Origin: Amylostereum areolatum
Lineage: Eukaryota > Basidiomycota > Agaricomycetes > Russulales > Stereaceae
Reading direction: 5' to 3'
Length of the DNA stretch: 64,000 nt
Assembly: GCA_012932865.1 (NCBI GenBank)
Contig: SAXG01000089.1
Coordinates: 81,555 to 145,554, forward strand
The first letter of the stretch is position 1; every line of letters begins with the position of its first letter. The notes beneath the pieces were generated by a model. That model was not told the origin of the DNA, did no database searches, and worked only from the letters and a program-made list of their open reading frames with translations. Positions 1 to 10,133 of the stretch are shown piece by piece. Position numbers and translations under genes: made by a program.

Positions 1-126
1 CTCAGACCTTGGGCCAGTAAGTGACCTAGCTTTTCCAAGGACAAAATCCTTGGGACCTTGGGCCCTTGAGGGACTTGCCCAAGGCCCCAAGGTCACCCCC
101 AAGTAAGTGGTGTTTTGCTGATGAAG
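1..126. other. Unidentified flank that truncates gypsy copy A1
   Basis: Homology to gypsy family A stops abruptly near base 127, inside the integrase C-terminal region. Everything to the left is unrelated. The stretch is rich in CCTTGGG/CCCAAGG blocks that can pair with each other (GACCTTGGGCC near 4-14 against GGCCCCAAGGTC near 83-95). It could be the end of a DNA transposon with inverted ends, but the window starts too close to tell. Confidence 0.4.
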
Positions 127-3100
127 GGTCCAAATCGTTTGGCAGCAAGCTTAGCTTTCGGCCTCGTTGTCTTCAGGTTTTTGCCTTCGAGCCAGACCTT
201 GTCTCCAACGGCGAACAGTGTCGATTTGCTGATCATGTCACCATTGTAGTGCTTCATTAAGTCAGATGCGAGGGCAAGGCTGGCTTTGATCTCCTGTCGG
301 ACTTCTTCAAGTTGACAGAGGCGTTCTTCAACTGCAGGGACCTTTGAGGACGGGTTTACGGATGGGTACATCTTGGGGAGGAAGCCGTAGAGGACTTCAA
401 AGGGAGCCTTTCCAGTAGCTGCATGGGTACGGGAGTTGTGAGAAAACTCGAAGAAGGGCAACCACTTCACCCAGTCATCTTGACGGTAGTTGCAGAATAC
501 TTGCAGGAACTGCTCAAGGTTCTGGTTCTCGCGTTCGGTCTGGCCGTCTGTCTGTGGGTGATACGCTGTGCTAAGGGCAGACTTGATTCCGAGCTTCTCA
601 TTGAGTGTACGCATTACCTGCCCAGCAAATTGGGGTCCACGATCCGAGATGATCTTGTCCGCTAAGCCATAGTGTCGGTATACCTTATCGAAGAGAATGT
701 CGGCCGTGCCGTCGCTGGTGATCTTCGTTGTACATGGGGTGGTAACCACCATCTTGGTGAGGCGATCGACCACAACGTTGACGGCATTATAGCCTTCGCA
801 GTCAGGGAGCTCGACAATGAAGTTGGTAGAGATGACGCCAAATGGTCGATCGGGTACTTCGTTCGGGATCATGTCGACGTGGGGTCGGCTGCTCTGTGTC
901 TTTGTTGACTGGCAGGTTTCACATCCTGCTACGAAATCGCGGATGAAGACAGACATGCCAGGCCACCAATATTCACGACTCACAAGTTCGTAAGTCTTGA
1001 AGCGACCAGGGTGTCCAGCCAGGGGCGATTCATGGTACATTTTGACAATGTCGCGTCGCAACTCGTCATCTGCAGGGACATATACCTTTCCTCTAAACAG
1101 GATCAGGCCTTCTTCATAGTTCCACTCTTGAAGGTTCTTGACGAGTGTACGTGGTCCGTTTCGTAAGATGGCGTCCAGGGCTTGAACGACCTCGATGTCC
1201 TTGGTTTTGCAGTCGCGGATACGTCATCGGAGTTCGACATCGCCGAGGGAGGTTACTGCTCCTGGCCTTGTTGCGCGTACTTGGAAGTACTTGGGGTCAA
1301 GCAAGACGCGCTCCTTGTTGTCATTTTCAACACCATCCTTGTGATCGGGTTGTCGAGACATTGGATCCGGGCGATGGGATATTCCTGGTTTGTGAATGAG
1401 CGAGAAGTCAAATCAAGTGAGGAATAGAGCCCAATGTGCCTGTCGGCGGCTCAGCTTCTGTGCCATCTTGAAGTGCTCCAGGTTCTTGTGATCTGTCCAG
1501 ATTTCGACGGTGTCAGGGGCGCCTTCGAGGTAGTGGCACCAGGCTTTGAGCGCACGGATGATCGCAAGTAGCTCCTTGTCGTAGATGTCGTAGTTCCGTT
1601 CCGGTTCCGATAGGGCCTTGGACAGATACGCCACTGGATGCCAGTGACCGTTGTCGCCTTTCTGCGAGAGTATACCTCCAGTAGCAAAGTCCGAGGCGTC
1701 GACTTCAACGAGGTAAGGCTTCTTTGGGTCAGGCATGACCAAGACGGGGGAGGAAGTAAACGCAGCTTTCAGTGCGTCAAACACAGTTTGGCAGTCCGTC
1801 GACCAGTCCCATGTGCAGTCCTTCTTTGTCAGGTCAAATAGGGGTCGTGCAACCTTGGAGAAGTCCTTGATGAAACGTCAGTAGAAGTTGCCAAAGCCGA
1901 GGAAGGATTGCACATCTTTGACCATTTGTGGTGTCGGCCAGTCCTGAATACCTGCTACCTTGACGGGGTCCATAGTGATCTTGTCGTGCGAGATGATGAG
2001 TCCGAGGTATTCAACAGAGTCTTGCTCAAAGACGCATTTCTCCGGTTTGAGGAAGAGGTCGTTGTCTTGCAAACGCTGCAGAACCTGCCGCACTATGGCA
2101 CGGTGTTCGTCCATGGTGCGAGTGAACACCAAGATGTCGTCCATGTAGATAATGACCTTGCCCGAGTCGATGAGATCCTTGAACAGTTCATTCATCATTG
2201 CCTGAAACGTTGCAGGGGAGTTCATAAGTCCGAAAAACATCACCGTAGGTTCAAAGAGACCGCAATTCGTCTTGAACGCAGCCTTCCACTCGTCGCCTTC
2301 CTTGATGCGGACGTTGTTGTAGCCCCAGCAAACATCCATCTTTGAGAAGATCTTTGCACCTTTGAGACGGTCGACAATTTCAGAGATCAGTGGCAAGGGG
2401 TATTCATTCTTGACAGTGCCCTTGTTTAATTCTCGATAGTCCTGTACAGGACGCAGCTTTCCATCCTTTTTCTTCACAAAGAAGAACGGACTCGCCTGAG
2501 GTGACTTCGATGGGTGGATATAGCCCTTCTTCAGGTGGTCGTCGAGGAAGGTGTCGAGTTCGATCTGCTTGGAAGGTGAGAGGGGGTAGATTTTGCACGG
2601 TTTGGGTTCAAAGCCGTCTTTCATGTCGATAGCATGGTCCCATGGTCGTCGGTCAGGAAGTCGCTCGGAGGTTTTCTTGTCGAATACAGATGCAAAGTCG
2701 CGGTACGGAGGGGGGACTAAGTCTTCGAAGGTTTGCGGGCGTGTGTTCTCTTTTGAATGCTCTACAAGCTCCTGCGCTTTTGTAAAGCCCGCGCGGATGG
2801 GTACTGCATCTGGATTAGGACCATCGGTTTCAGGGAGGATTCCAGCGCGGCGTAGTCCATTGATCTCCCAGTCTCGGAATACCATGGGCCGCTCGTCGTC
2901 ATCCTCAGTGAAGAGTCGTGTAGGTAGAGGGGAGCGATGGACCATGCGAACGCGAACACCTTTGACTCTGTGTGCAGGAATAACATAAGTGGGGACTGGG
3001 GTCCAGGACACATATATCGGCTCTGGGAAGGGGTCGTCCAGAACGAGAGGTGTCCTTGGGGTTTTACCTGCTTCAACCTTACGCTGTGATTGGACCGATG

Positions 3101-3701
3101 ATGGTTTCCGTGGCTTGGTTGCGAGGTTTGTCACAGGAGGTTTGGACAGAGTGCACGAGGGAGGGCAGCGGAGCATGTCAACACGGTCTCGTTGCCAGTC
3201 TATGGTGGGATTGTGCTCGTCGAGCCAGTCTGTTCCAAGGATCATGTCGTGATCGCCGATGTCGGTGATGAAGAACTCAGCTTCTTCCTCATGGTACGCC
3301 TTTGAATCTTGCGAGTATATCCGGATCCGCTGGGTCGTTGTGTCGCGTACCCAGCCCATGATGTTCTCGGTGCCATCCACATTATGCATGGGGAATGGGT
3401 TTTCTAGTCTTCTTGTGGTAAGCTTCTTGCGTTCAACGAAGCTTCGGTTCAGGATAATTCCTTCTGCGCCGCTATCAAGCAGCGCGTCTGCGTCGATTTT
3501 TCTTTTGGTAACTCGTCCAATCAGCTTGACCTTGAGCATGATCGATGGTGTTTGCCTGTTCTTGGTGACGGTAGACAGATACAAACACGGGGGATACGAT
3601 TGCTCACAGGTATGCATGGATGATAATACAGCGAAACAATTCGACGATGATACCAAAAGTCCTTTGCCTCCACCAGACGACACGACTGGGGGGCGTTTCA
3701 A
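127..3701 (-). pseudogene. Pol polyprotein of A1 (protease, RT, RNase H, integrase), broken
   Basis: Domains in order on the minus strand: aspartic protease with LLDSGAEG (about 3470); reverse transcriptase with the catalytic YMDDI (about 2145); RNase H (1784-1413) with VDASDFATGG; integrase zinc finger (HPGRFKTYE ... CETCQSTK) and catalytic core with the STN/DRGPQF/TDGQTERE blocks (1061-130). Copy A2 has STD where A1 has STN, so A1 has also lost its first catalytic Asp. Stops at 1878-1880, 1413-1415 and 1224-1226 are TGA where an intact copy has, or should have, CGA (Arg). The C-terminal chromodomain is absent because the element is truncated. The reading frame starts 1 nt back from the gag stop, as in A2. 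The protein cannot be functional. Confidence 0.92.
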
Positions 3702-5282
3702 AAATCCTGCGATTCCAGGATGTCCTTCAACAGTGCTACTGCCTTCTCCTTGCCTTCCGCGTCCAGATCCTTCAGCTGGCGAGTGATTGCCGCGATGGTT
3801 TTGGACGGGTCGGGAGCTGCTTTCGCAGTGGGTGGAGCCGTGCTCGTCAGTGGGGGAGGGGCCTTAGATCCAGTCTCCACTGCGCCTACCCATCGCGCGC
3901 TCGAGTCGCGGTTGGGGCAGTCGCGGGAGACGTGACTGGCCTGTCGACACATGAAGCACCTGCCCTCACGCATCATCTTTGCGTGCTCGTCGTCTGTCAG
4001 CTTTGCAGGGCGGGTCGAGGTGTTGGTGAAGGCGCCGACTCGGCGCGACAAGGAGTCGTTGGCCGAACCATTCGAGGTGAGCGCGACAGCCCCCTTGGAC
4101 TGACTGCTCTTCCTCTCCGGGTTCTCCTCGAGCCATTGGTGGTTGATGCGGCGGGCGCGCTCCTTCCACTCCGCGAGGTCAGTGGGGAATGGGTACGACC
4201 GGGCCACCTGCTTGTAGAGTTCTCGCTGCAGTCCTTTCTTGAAGAAGTGGATCAGCGCTTCCTCGTCATACTCCGTCATAGTTGCCAGCAGTTCAAACTC
4301 GGTGATGAAGTCAGTGACGTCCCGAGTTGTTAAGGACGGTCCTTATCACGTGACAAGCAGCTCAGGCTACAGTACTCGTGTGTGTGAGAAGTGGGATCAG
4401 GTGATCCAGATGTCTCGGTTTATGCGAAGGTTGAAGTCGATAAGCGAAGCAGTAAGTCTTCACAGAAGACTTAGGCGAGCTTTCGACTTAGTTACGTTAG
4501 GCTCTCTTTAGTAGCTTTAATAGGAGGTTCTATTTAGAACAGTCCTGTATTTACAAAGAGAACGAGCTGGGGAATAGCTCGTTCGTTGAGCCTCCTTTTA
4601 TAAGAAAGGAGGTCGAGTAAACATATGTACATTGAGCGACGGTTGTATCAAGTATCTACGGGGACGAGACTGTGGCACCGTCGTGGCTATGCCGTTGAGA
4701 CGGTGACGATCTGTGGCACCGTCGTGGCTATGCCGTTGAGACGGTGACAATCTGTGGCACTGTCGTGGTTGCGTCGTTGAGACGGTTACGAACTGGGGCA
4801 CAGTCGTAATCCGTCGTTTTAGCGACGTCCTTCCGAATAAGGTAAGGGAAAATGAGATACCTTATCGGAGTTGTAACACGAGTAGTCATTGTGAGCTCGT
4901 TGATCTTACGCTGGGCCTCCATCTTCGGTTCGATGGGTACGAAGTCCCGACCAAACCTGTCCGAAAGCTCCTTGTAGGTGCTGTAGTGGAGCTTTGGGGG
5001 TGTTTCGCCGGAGTCCTCGGCTTCTTCCTTCTTGTCCTCGTCGACAAAGAGCTCCATGCGGCGGTGCGTGGCCCAGGAGTTCGCTGTGTCTCCCTCCATC
5101 AGGCTGAGGAGGAGCATCATCTTGGCATCATCTGTAGTGTAAACATCTTTGTTAACACGAAGGAACATGCGGAGCTCTAGGGAAAATCGGAGGGTGTCGC
5201 GTCTGTCGCCCTTGAAGGGCTTCGGCTTGGGGCCAAGTTCGCGCTTGGAGGCGGTCGAGGGTTTGGTTTCTTCGTCGGGCAT
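3698..5282 (-). pseudogene. Gag of A1, split by a solo LTR
   Basis: The N-terminal half (5282 to about 4884, beginning MPDEETKP) and C-terminal half (about 4322-3698) correspond to one gag protein in copy A2. The N half has the conserved KPFKGDRRDTLRFSLELRMF block of gypsy gag. The C half ends with a CCHC zinc knuckle (CFMCRQASHVSRDC, about 3950) and the terminal QDF-stop shared with family B. The halves are separated by the 551-bp LTR at 4328-4878 plus its 5-bp duplication. Gag is the nucleic-acid-binding coat protein of the intracellular particle. Confidence 0.9.
4328..4878 (-). mobile_element. Solo LTR of gypsy family B in A1 gag
   Basis: 551 bp, starting TGTTAAGG and ending GTAACA on the plus strand, flanked by the 5-bp target duplication CGAGT (4323-4327 and 4879-4883). 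It is the reverse orientation of the B1 LTRs. Inside, about 4670-4815 consists of 3.5 tandem copies of a 41-bp unit (CTGTGGCACCGTCGTGG...). No internal retroelement sequence remains, so it probably arose by LTR-LTR recombination. It shows that family B was active after A1 landed. Confidence 0.95.
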
Positions 5283-5822
5283 TTTGTCAGCGGGGAGGGC
5301 AACATCGAGGGATCGGGTGAAGGCTGCTTCTTGTTGGCGTCGGAGTTCCTTGCGATGTTCTTCAGCTTCGTCAAGCTCGATTTGGACTTCGCGCGCGACT
5401 TGGAATTCGAGGGGTGTGATGAGTTCCTGGTTGTGTCTCCAAACCCAGAGATCCTGAACAGGGTTTGCACTAGAGGGTTGCCACTCAACTACTGTACGCC
5501 CTGGTGTTCCTTGCCGGTTCCGTTGATACGCGTATCACTTCCTGGTGACGCTGTCGAACTTGAATCCCCTGGGGGGGAAGAGGACAGTGGATCGGCGGGG
5601 CGGTGGGGAAGAGGATGCGGGTGGATCAAGGAAGGCGGTAAGGACGTCGGTTGCAAGGTCAAAGTCTTCGTCTGTGAGATAGTTGCCTCCTTGAAAGTAC
5701 CAGTCTTGCCTGCTTTCTTCGGGAGGGTTGTGGGCCCAATGTACCGGTCTCTTGGTGTCTAGGGAGGTGAGGACGGAGTACTCGTATGGACAATAGTTGC
5801 GGAAGATACCCGGGGAGAACAC
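5283..5822 (-). pseudogene. ATG-less N-terminal extension of A1 gag frame
   Basis: In the same frame as the gag ATG at 5282 and without any methionine codon, this stretch encodes a protein-like segment (FRNYCPYEYSVLTS..., QDWYFQGG, ...SPPPRRS) matching the equivalent leader of A2 with mostly conservative changes. One stop (TGA at about 5540) replaces the TGG Trp seen in A2. Whether this region is translated is unknown. See the findings on the ATG-free leader. Confidence 0.6.
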
Positions 5823-5862
5823 GGGGGTGGGGGGATGGGTGAAGGTTTGGGAAGCGATGGTT

Positions 5863-6483
5863 CTAGAAGAAGTCGGCCGCGACGGGGTGACGACCGAGGA
5901 GTTTCTGGGTGAGGTAGCCGGCTTTTACAGCCTGGCGGATCTTGTGTTTGAGGTGACAGTGGCGGAGGGTCTTGCCCTTGATAGTGGGACGGAGGACTGG
6001 TGGCGGGGTGGATTCCGGTGTAGGGATTGCGAAATTGTAGACGGTGGGGAAGTTGTGTCGGATGATCAATGGAAGTAGATGGGTGTTGGAACAGGTGTGC
6101 CAGGTGGGGGAGTGAATTGAGAACTCAAACCGGTTCCGATCTACGTCAAAGCACGCAACGACACGAGCGTAGAGGCAGAGGATTGTCTGCCTACCGTGAT
6201 CGTGATTCCAGCGCCACTCGTATATGCGGCAATTGACTCCGTGGACCTTCCAGGTATGTTCCCTACAGAGGAGTTCGAGAGCTCGTATGCGATCAACGGT
6301 GGCCGCGTTTGCTTGGGGCCAGGGGAACGGGGCGTTGCGATCGGGGTTGAATGCTTGGAGATTGAAGGTGAGAAGGATCGGTTCGGTGGTGGGTTCCAGG
6401 GTGGGGGTTTTTAACGTCGTAGAGACGGCAAGGGGGGTATAGGGGAGAGGGGTGCGAGGTAGGCGTAGGGTAGACTGTCCAGG
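5863..6483 (-). CDS. Leader ORF (ORF1) of A1, no ATG, unknown function
   Basis: An open frame of about 200 codons lies between the 5' LTR and gag. It contains no ATG codon at all. Its product is clearly related to the A2 leader ORF: shared blocks include AVSTTLKTPT, (R/F)I(Y/F)EWRW, TPESTPPPVLRPTIKGKTLR and KIRQAVKAGYLT, and both end AADFF-stop (TAG). Overall identity looks near one half, far lower than in pol, with mainly conservative substitutions, which suggests selection on a protein. In A1 this frame is not in phase with gag. I do not recognise a known domain. Confidence 0.55.
   Translation of the reverse strand, partial: PGQSTLRLPRTPLPYTPLAVSTTLKTPTLEPTTEPILLTFNLQAFNPDRNAPFPWPQANAATVDRIRALELLCREHTWKVHGVNCRIYEWRWNHDHGRQTILCLYARVVACFDVDRNRFEFSIHSPTWHTCSNTHLLPLIIRHNFPTVYNFAIPTPESTPPPVLRPTIKGKTLRHCHLKHKIRQAVKAGYLTQKLLGRHPVAADFF
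6471..6481 (-). promoter_or_regulatory. Self-priming primer binding site of A1
   Basis: Eleven bases, TAGACTGTCCA on the plus strand, sit 2 bp inside the 5' LTR. On the sense (minus) strand they read TGGACAGTCTA, the exact complement of the predicted RNA 5' end in the same LTR (6618-6628). This is the arrangement used by Tf1-type elements that prime reverse transcription from their own transcript. Confidence 0.75.
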
Positions 6484-6906
6484 TGTCAGAAACACAGTTT
6501 ATGAGACCGATGGAACCGCCTAAGTCGCGACGATGGGAGGAGCAAGAGAGAAAAGATGGATTCGAGAGTGTCAGGCCTAGGGTAGTGCAACGTGCGCTAC
6601 AGTACCGTATGACAAGATGGACAGTCTAGGGAAAAGGGAAGAGAAACACTGTCCTTATATACAAGTGGGAACGATGGTGCGATGCAATGCAATAGTGGTG
6701 CGAGCGGGGGGAACAATAAGAAAGGAGTCATGGGGCGGAGGACGAAGGTCCGTAGCAATGATGTCATAGATAAGGATGCGGAACCCCGCTCGGAAGTCCG
6801 GGCAATGACGTCGTTGAAGCATGTGATGCAAGGGAAAGTCATGTGCCGTGACGCGTCGCGTGTACGAGGTCTGCAAACGAAGAGAGAAATGGAGCGATCC
6901 GTGACA
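6484..6906 (-). mobile_element. 5' LTR of A1
   Basis: 423 bp, TGTCAGAAAC...CGTGACA on the plus strand, about 95% like the A2 LTRs by eye. On the minus strand a TATATAA box (6661-6655) lies 33 nt before the predicted RNA start at 6628. A CTACAGTA motif follows the start. The base pairs to the right (ggagt) would be the target duplication, but the partner is outside the window. Confidence 0.92.
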
Positions 6907-6954
6907 GGAGTTGGTGGTGGGAGAAGGAGGAAGGAAGTCATGAGACGGGATGTC

Positions 6955-7053
6955 GCGACTTCCCGTTTGGCGATGTGCGTCGGCAACTGCCGGAAACTGC
7001 CCAGCCACGGCAGTTGCCCGCACACATCGCCAAATGGGAAGTCGCGTTATTCC
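6955..7053. repeat. Near-perfect inverted repeat (hairpin, about 39-bp arms)
   Basis: The left arm (from about 6955, CGCGACTTCCCGTTTGGCG...) is the reverse complement of the right arm (to about 7053, ...CGCCAAATGGGAAGTCGCG) with only a few mismatches. A loop of about 15 bp separates the arms. It lies just outside the A1 LTR and could be a small foldback element or a fused pair of transposon ends. Confidence 0.75.
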
Positions 7054-7063
7054 TTTTCCTTCC

Positions 7064-7200
7064 TCCGACCACCCTTCTCCGACCACCCTTCTCCGACCAC
7101 CCTCCTCTGACCGTCCTCCGACCCTCCTCCGACCGACCTCCGACTGACCTCCTCCGACCGACCTCCTCCTCCTCCCCTTCTTCCGACCACCCTGCTCCGC
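7064..7200. repeat. CTCCGACCACC minisatellite
   Basis: Degenerate tandem copies of a 12-14 bp unit such as CTCCGACCACCCTT and CTCCGACCGACC. Both strands are open in several frames, which explains the low-complexity ORFs here. No gene is supported. Confidence 0.8.
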
Positions 7201-7949
7201 TCCCCCGCTCATGGTGAAAAAAAACACACCCATCGGCATGCAACAGCTCACGAACACTGAAGAGTTCTAAAACAGAGAGTCGATGGGCATGCTCGGCGAG
7301 GGCTTCATTTGGTGTGTTGTCCCCGCTCGCTGCTCCCCCCATTCCCTCACTCTCCCTCCCCCCTTTCCCCTTGCAGCCCTCTGCCCCCGTCGTCCGCATG
7401 CGCTCCCAACGGCACTCTTGCAGCGCCGCAGCGCTCCCCACTCGCTCCCCCGCATCTAACAACATGTTCCGGGGCACCAGCGCATCCGCCCAACCCCCAG
7501 TGAGCCCCGCTGCCCCCTCTCCTCTCTCCCTCTCCCTCACCCCGTATTGCAGAGTGCCCCGCGACACCCCCTATGCTCACGCCGCCACTGCTGCCGTCCT
7601 TTTGTGTTGGACGGTGCACTTTGCATGCCAATGCACCCCCATCCAAGGTGTTCCTTTATCCCTTTTCCGCTCTCCGCATTCGTGCGCCCTGTTCCGTCCG
7701 CCGTCGCCACCCCCCACTTTCCTTGAGCGTGCCACCCACCGACCCATTGCCACGGCATCCAGGCCCAGTATAGATTCTGGGGGCCGTGCACGGGCACGTG
7801 AACCAGTGACCGCATCGCATCTGCTACGTTGCGCCAATCAGCAGGATCGGAGCCGGTGGCAGTCGAGCGCACGCGAGATGTTGAAGTGCGTGTGTGCAAC
7901 ATGCAACACTGACAAGTCCATGCACAGTACTTGGTGAGCGTGTGAGCAG
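7201..7949. other. GC-rich spacer without a supportable gene
   Basis: Overlapping open frames occur on both strands (for example 7314-7937 on plus), all Pro/Ser/Ala/Arg-rich with no recognisable domain and no intron pattern. I see no transposon ends or RNA genes. It is probably old, decayed intergenic or repeat DNA. Confidence 0.5.
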
Positions 7950-8510
7950 TATATGGTGGGTGTGCAGCAGTTGGAGGCAGGAGCAAGTGTGAGCAGCGGT
8001 GCCGCTGTGGTCGGCGACAATCCTTGGCCTCGCCGACACCTCCTGCCCCATATGTGAACACATATCACATTCCCGACGACTTCAAAGGTCCCGACGTCCC
8101 CAAGGTGTCCAATGGTCCCGATATCTCCGATGATTCCGATGGTCCCAATGTGTGTCTCCGAAGATTCCGATGGTCCCGATATATCTAACATGTCCGATGG
8201 TCCCAATGTGTCCGATGGTCTGGATGGTCTTGACATGTCCGATGGTCCCGATGTGTCCGATGATCCCGACACATCCAACATCTCTGATGACTCTAACAAG
8301 TGTGTGCACAGGAGATGGTGGCAAGCTTGTTCAATGGCAGTGTACACATGTGCAGTACATGTGGGTGTGTAGCAGTCAACAGCAGGAGCAAGTGTGAGTA
8401 GCAGTGCCACCACTATCAGTGACAATTGTTGGCCTATCCTCCACCTGCCTTGTCTAACAACTCCGAAGGTCCCGATATCCCCAATGGTCCCAATGTCATA
8501 TTTACAGGGG
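7950..8510. repeat. Imperfect segmental duplication with GATGGTCCC minisatellite
   Basis: The block near 7950-8060 (GCAGGAGCAAGTGTGAGCAGC...GACAATCCTTGGCCT) recurs diverged near 8385-8440 (GCAGGAGCAAGTGTGAGTAGC...GACAATTGTTGGCCT). Between and after them is a tandem array of about 6-15 bp units (TCCGATGGTCCCGATGTG and variants, about 8085-8290, resuming near 8465). ORFs here are repeats of a Met-Val-Pro-like pattern and are not genes. Confidence 0.75.
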
Positions 8511-10133
8511 GTTGTGTAAGTTATTGTCAATAAATGGGTCACTCACCTCTATCCCTAGCACTGTCCCATTTCCAGGATTGTGCTGCTAGTGGAAGTCCTT
8601 GGACTGCTGTGAGAGCCTAAGCTAGCTCATAATGCTATTCATGGTGGTTAAAAGTCAAATTACACCCTAAAATACTGGGGGAAGGTTTATTGAATGTCCC
8701 GGGTTCTTCATAAGAAAACACTCTTCCTGCACCCAATTTCACTGAAGTGTCTTCAGTTGGCTGACATCACTCCTCTATTTCCAGTCAAACAATCCTCCAA
8801 TGCCCATCTTCTTCCATCTCTTATGCATCATCTTTATTGCTATACTCGGCTGTGGTAACACTTCTTGGGAGCCTGTCATCCCGCCGGATATCTTCCAGTG
8901 AATCAGATTTTAATAAATTTCAGAGGTGACATAGTGGTCCTGAGGTCCTAGATATAGTAGTGTTGGGTTGGAGCCTCATGGAGTACTGTAGTATCTACAA
9001 TCCAGACTCATGTGGGGTATGAGTAGGACATTCCATATATACCATATGGGTTATGAGTTTGTACTAAATTTGCTACTAGATGTGAGATATACTCATTGTG
9101 AGGAAGGAATTATTCCTCAACATTTGTGTGGGCGCGGGAATCCAATATTGCATAGCTTTATATATCAGCAATGGTGGTTGAAGGGGTTTGTGGAGGCCTT
9201 CATTGGTGGTGTTAGGATGTTTGGTGCTTTCTGTGAGTACCTTATACCACTCAAGGATATTAGCCCCAATATGAAGAGCATAGTCAACATTTGCCTGTTT
9301 GAGTTTGATCGGTTAGAGACAGTCGGAGATTTTTGGAGATACTGTAGTTTTTTGACCAAGTGTTCATTTTTTTCCAGAAATTTTGGAATTAGTGCCCACC
9401 AGTGAACCTTGATTTCTCATCGGAGCTCATTGGCGGGGTTCCCAGAAATCCAGTGTTACGTGTTACAAACAGTTGGTCAAAAACTATAGTAAAGGTTATA
9501 CTTATACCTTTCACCTTTTTGCAAGTTTGCTAGACTTGTGTTGCACTTGTTTCTATTTAGGCCTCAGGTTAATTTCATGCTGGGGATAGGTTACACAAAA
9601 GGGAGACTTGGAGTTGTCCAGGCTTAAGCACTGAATGAGTTCCATGCTCCGAAGCACTGTGAGAAAAAGTCAAGTGTTGGAGCTGTTAGTTTACACAACC
9701 TAACCCCGCTACTTGATTCTATGACACATTGCTAGTATACTATGCAAGACATAAAAAAACTTATCACAACTTTATACATGTTCAAAAAATATCGGAGCTG
9801 ATGGAGATGGTATGGAGAAGTTGGAAGAGATGGTGGAGTGTGAGGGTGAGGCGTATTAAATACTCTCATTGCATGTCCATAATCCTCTGCAGACTCTGGC
9901 AGGGAGGTTAGATTAGTTGTAAGTAGGCCCTTGACCTGTTGTATGAGTATATAACTGGGCTATCAGATTATCCTCTGATTAGTAGTATAGTCGAAGATGT
10001 GACATGAGGAATTGTCGGAGGTGACAGATGAGGTAGAAATATGTGATTACAAAGGAATGTCAGTGCTCACTTGGGTCAGTGGAGAAGGGTTTTTACTACT
10101 TCCGAGTAAATGAATACTCCAACATCATGTAAC
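8511..10133. other. A/T-richer region of unknown origin
   Basis: Composition changes visibly to A/T-richer than the flanks. One ATG-started open frame (9010-9405, 131 codons, MWGMSRTFHIYHMGY...) resembles nothing I know. It could be a remnant of a transposon gene, since it contains Trp/Tyr/Phe-rich segments. No inverted ends or target duplications were found. Confidence 0.4.

Larger units (their letters stand above)
127..6906 (-). mobile_element. Ty3/gypsy retrotransposon family A, copy A1 (3' truncated, decayed)
   Basis: Read on the minus strand: 5' LTR (6484-6906), leader ORF, gag, pol. The chromodomain and 3' LTR are missing because the copy is broken at about 127. It matches the nearly complete copy A2 (18883-25982) closely in pol, and gag is interrupted by a solo family-B LTR (4328-4878). 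Several in-frame stops mark it as dead: 1878-1880, 1413-1415 and 1224-1226 in pol, and about 5540 in the leader. Because the left end is lost, its target duplication cannot be tested. Confidence 0.92.

Noticed and set aside
7314..7937. 207-codon plus-strand ORF
   Set aside because: Low complexity, overlapping long ORFs on the opposite strand, no domain or intron pattern.
8082..8400. ORFs with GTIG/DGPD repeats as repeat proteins
   Set aside because: They are translations of a DNA minisatellite in several frames and both strands.
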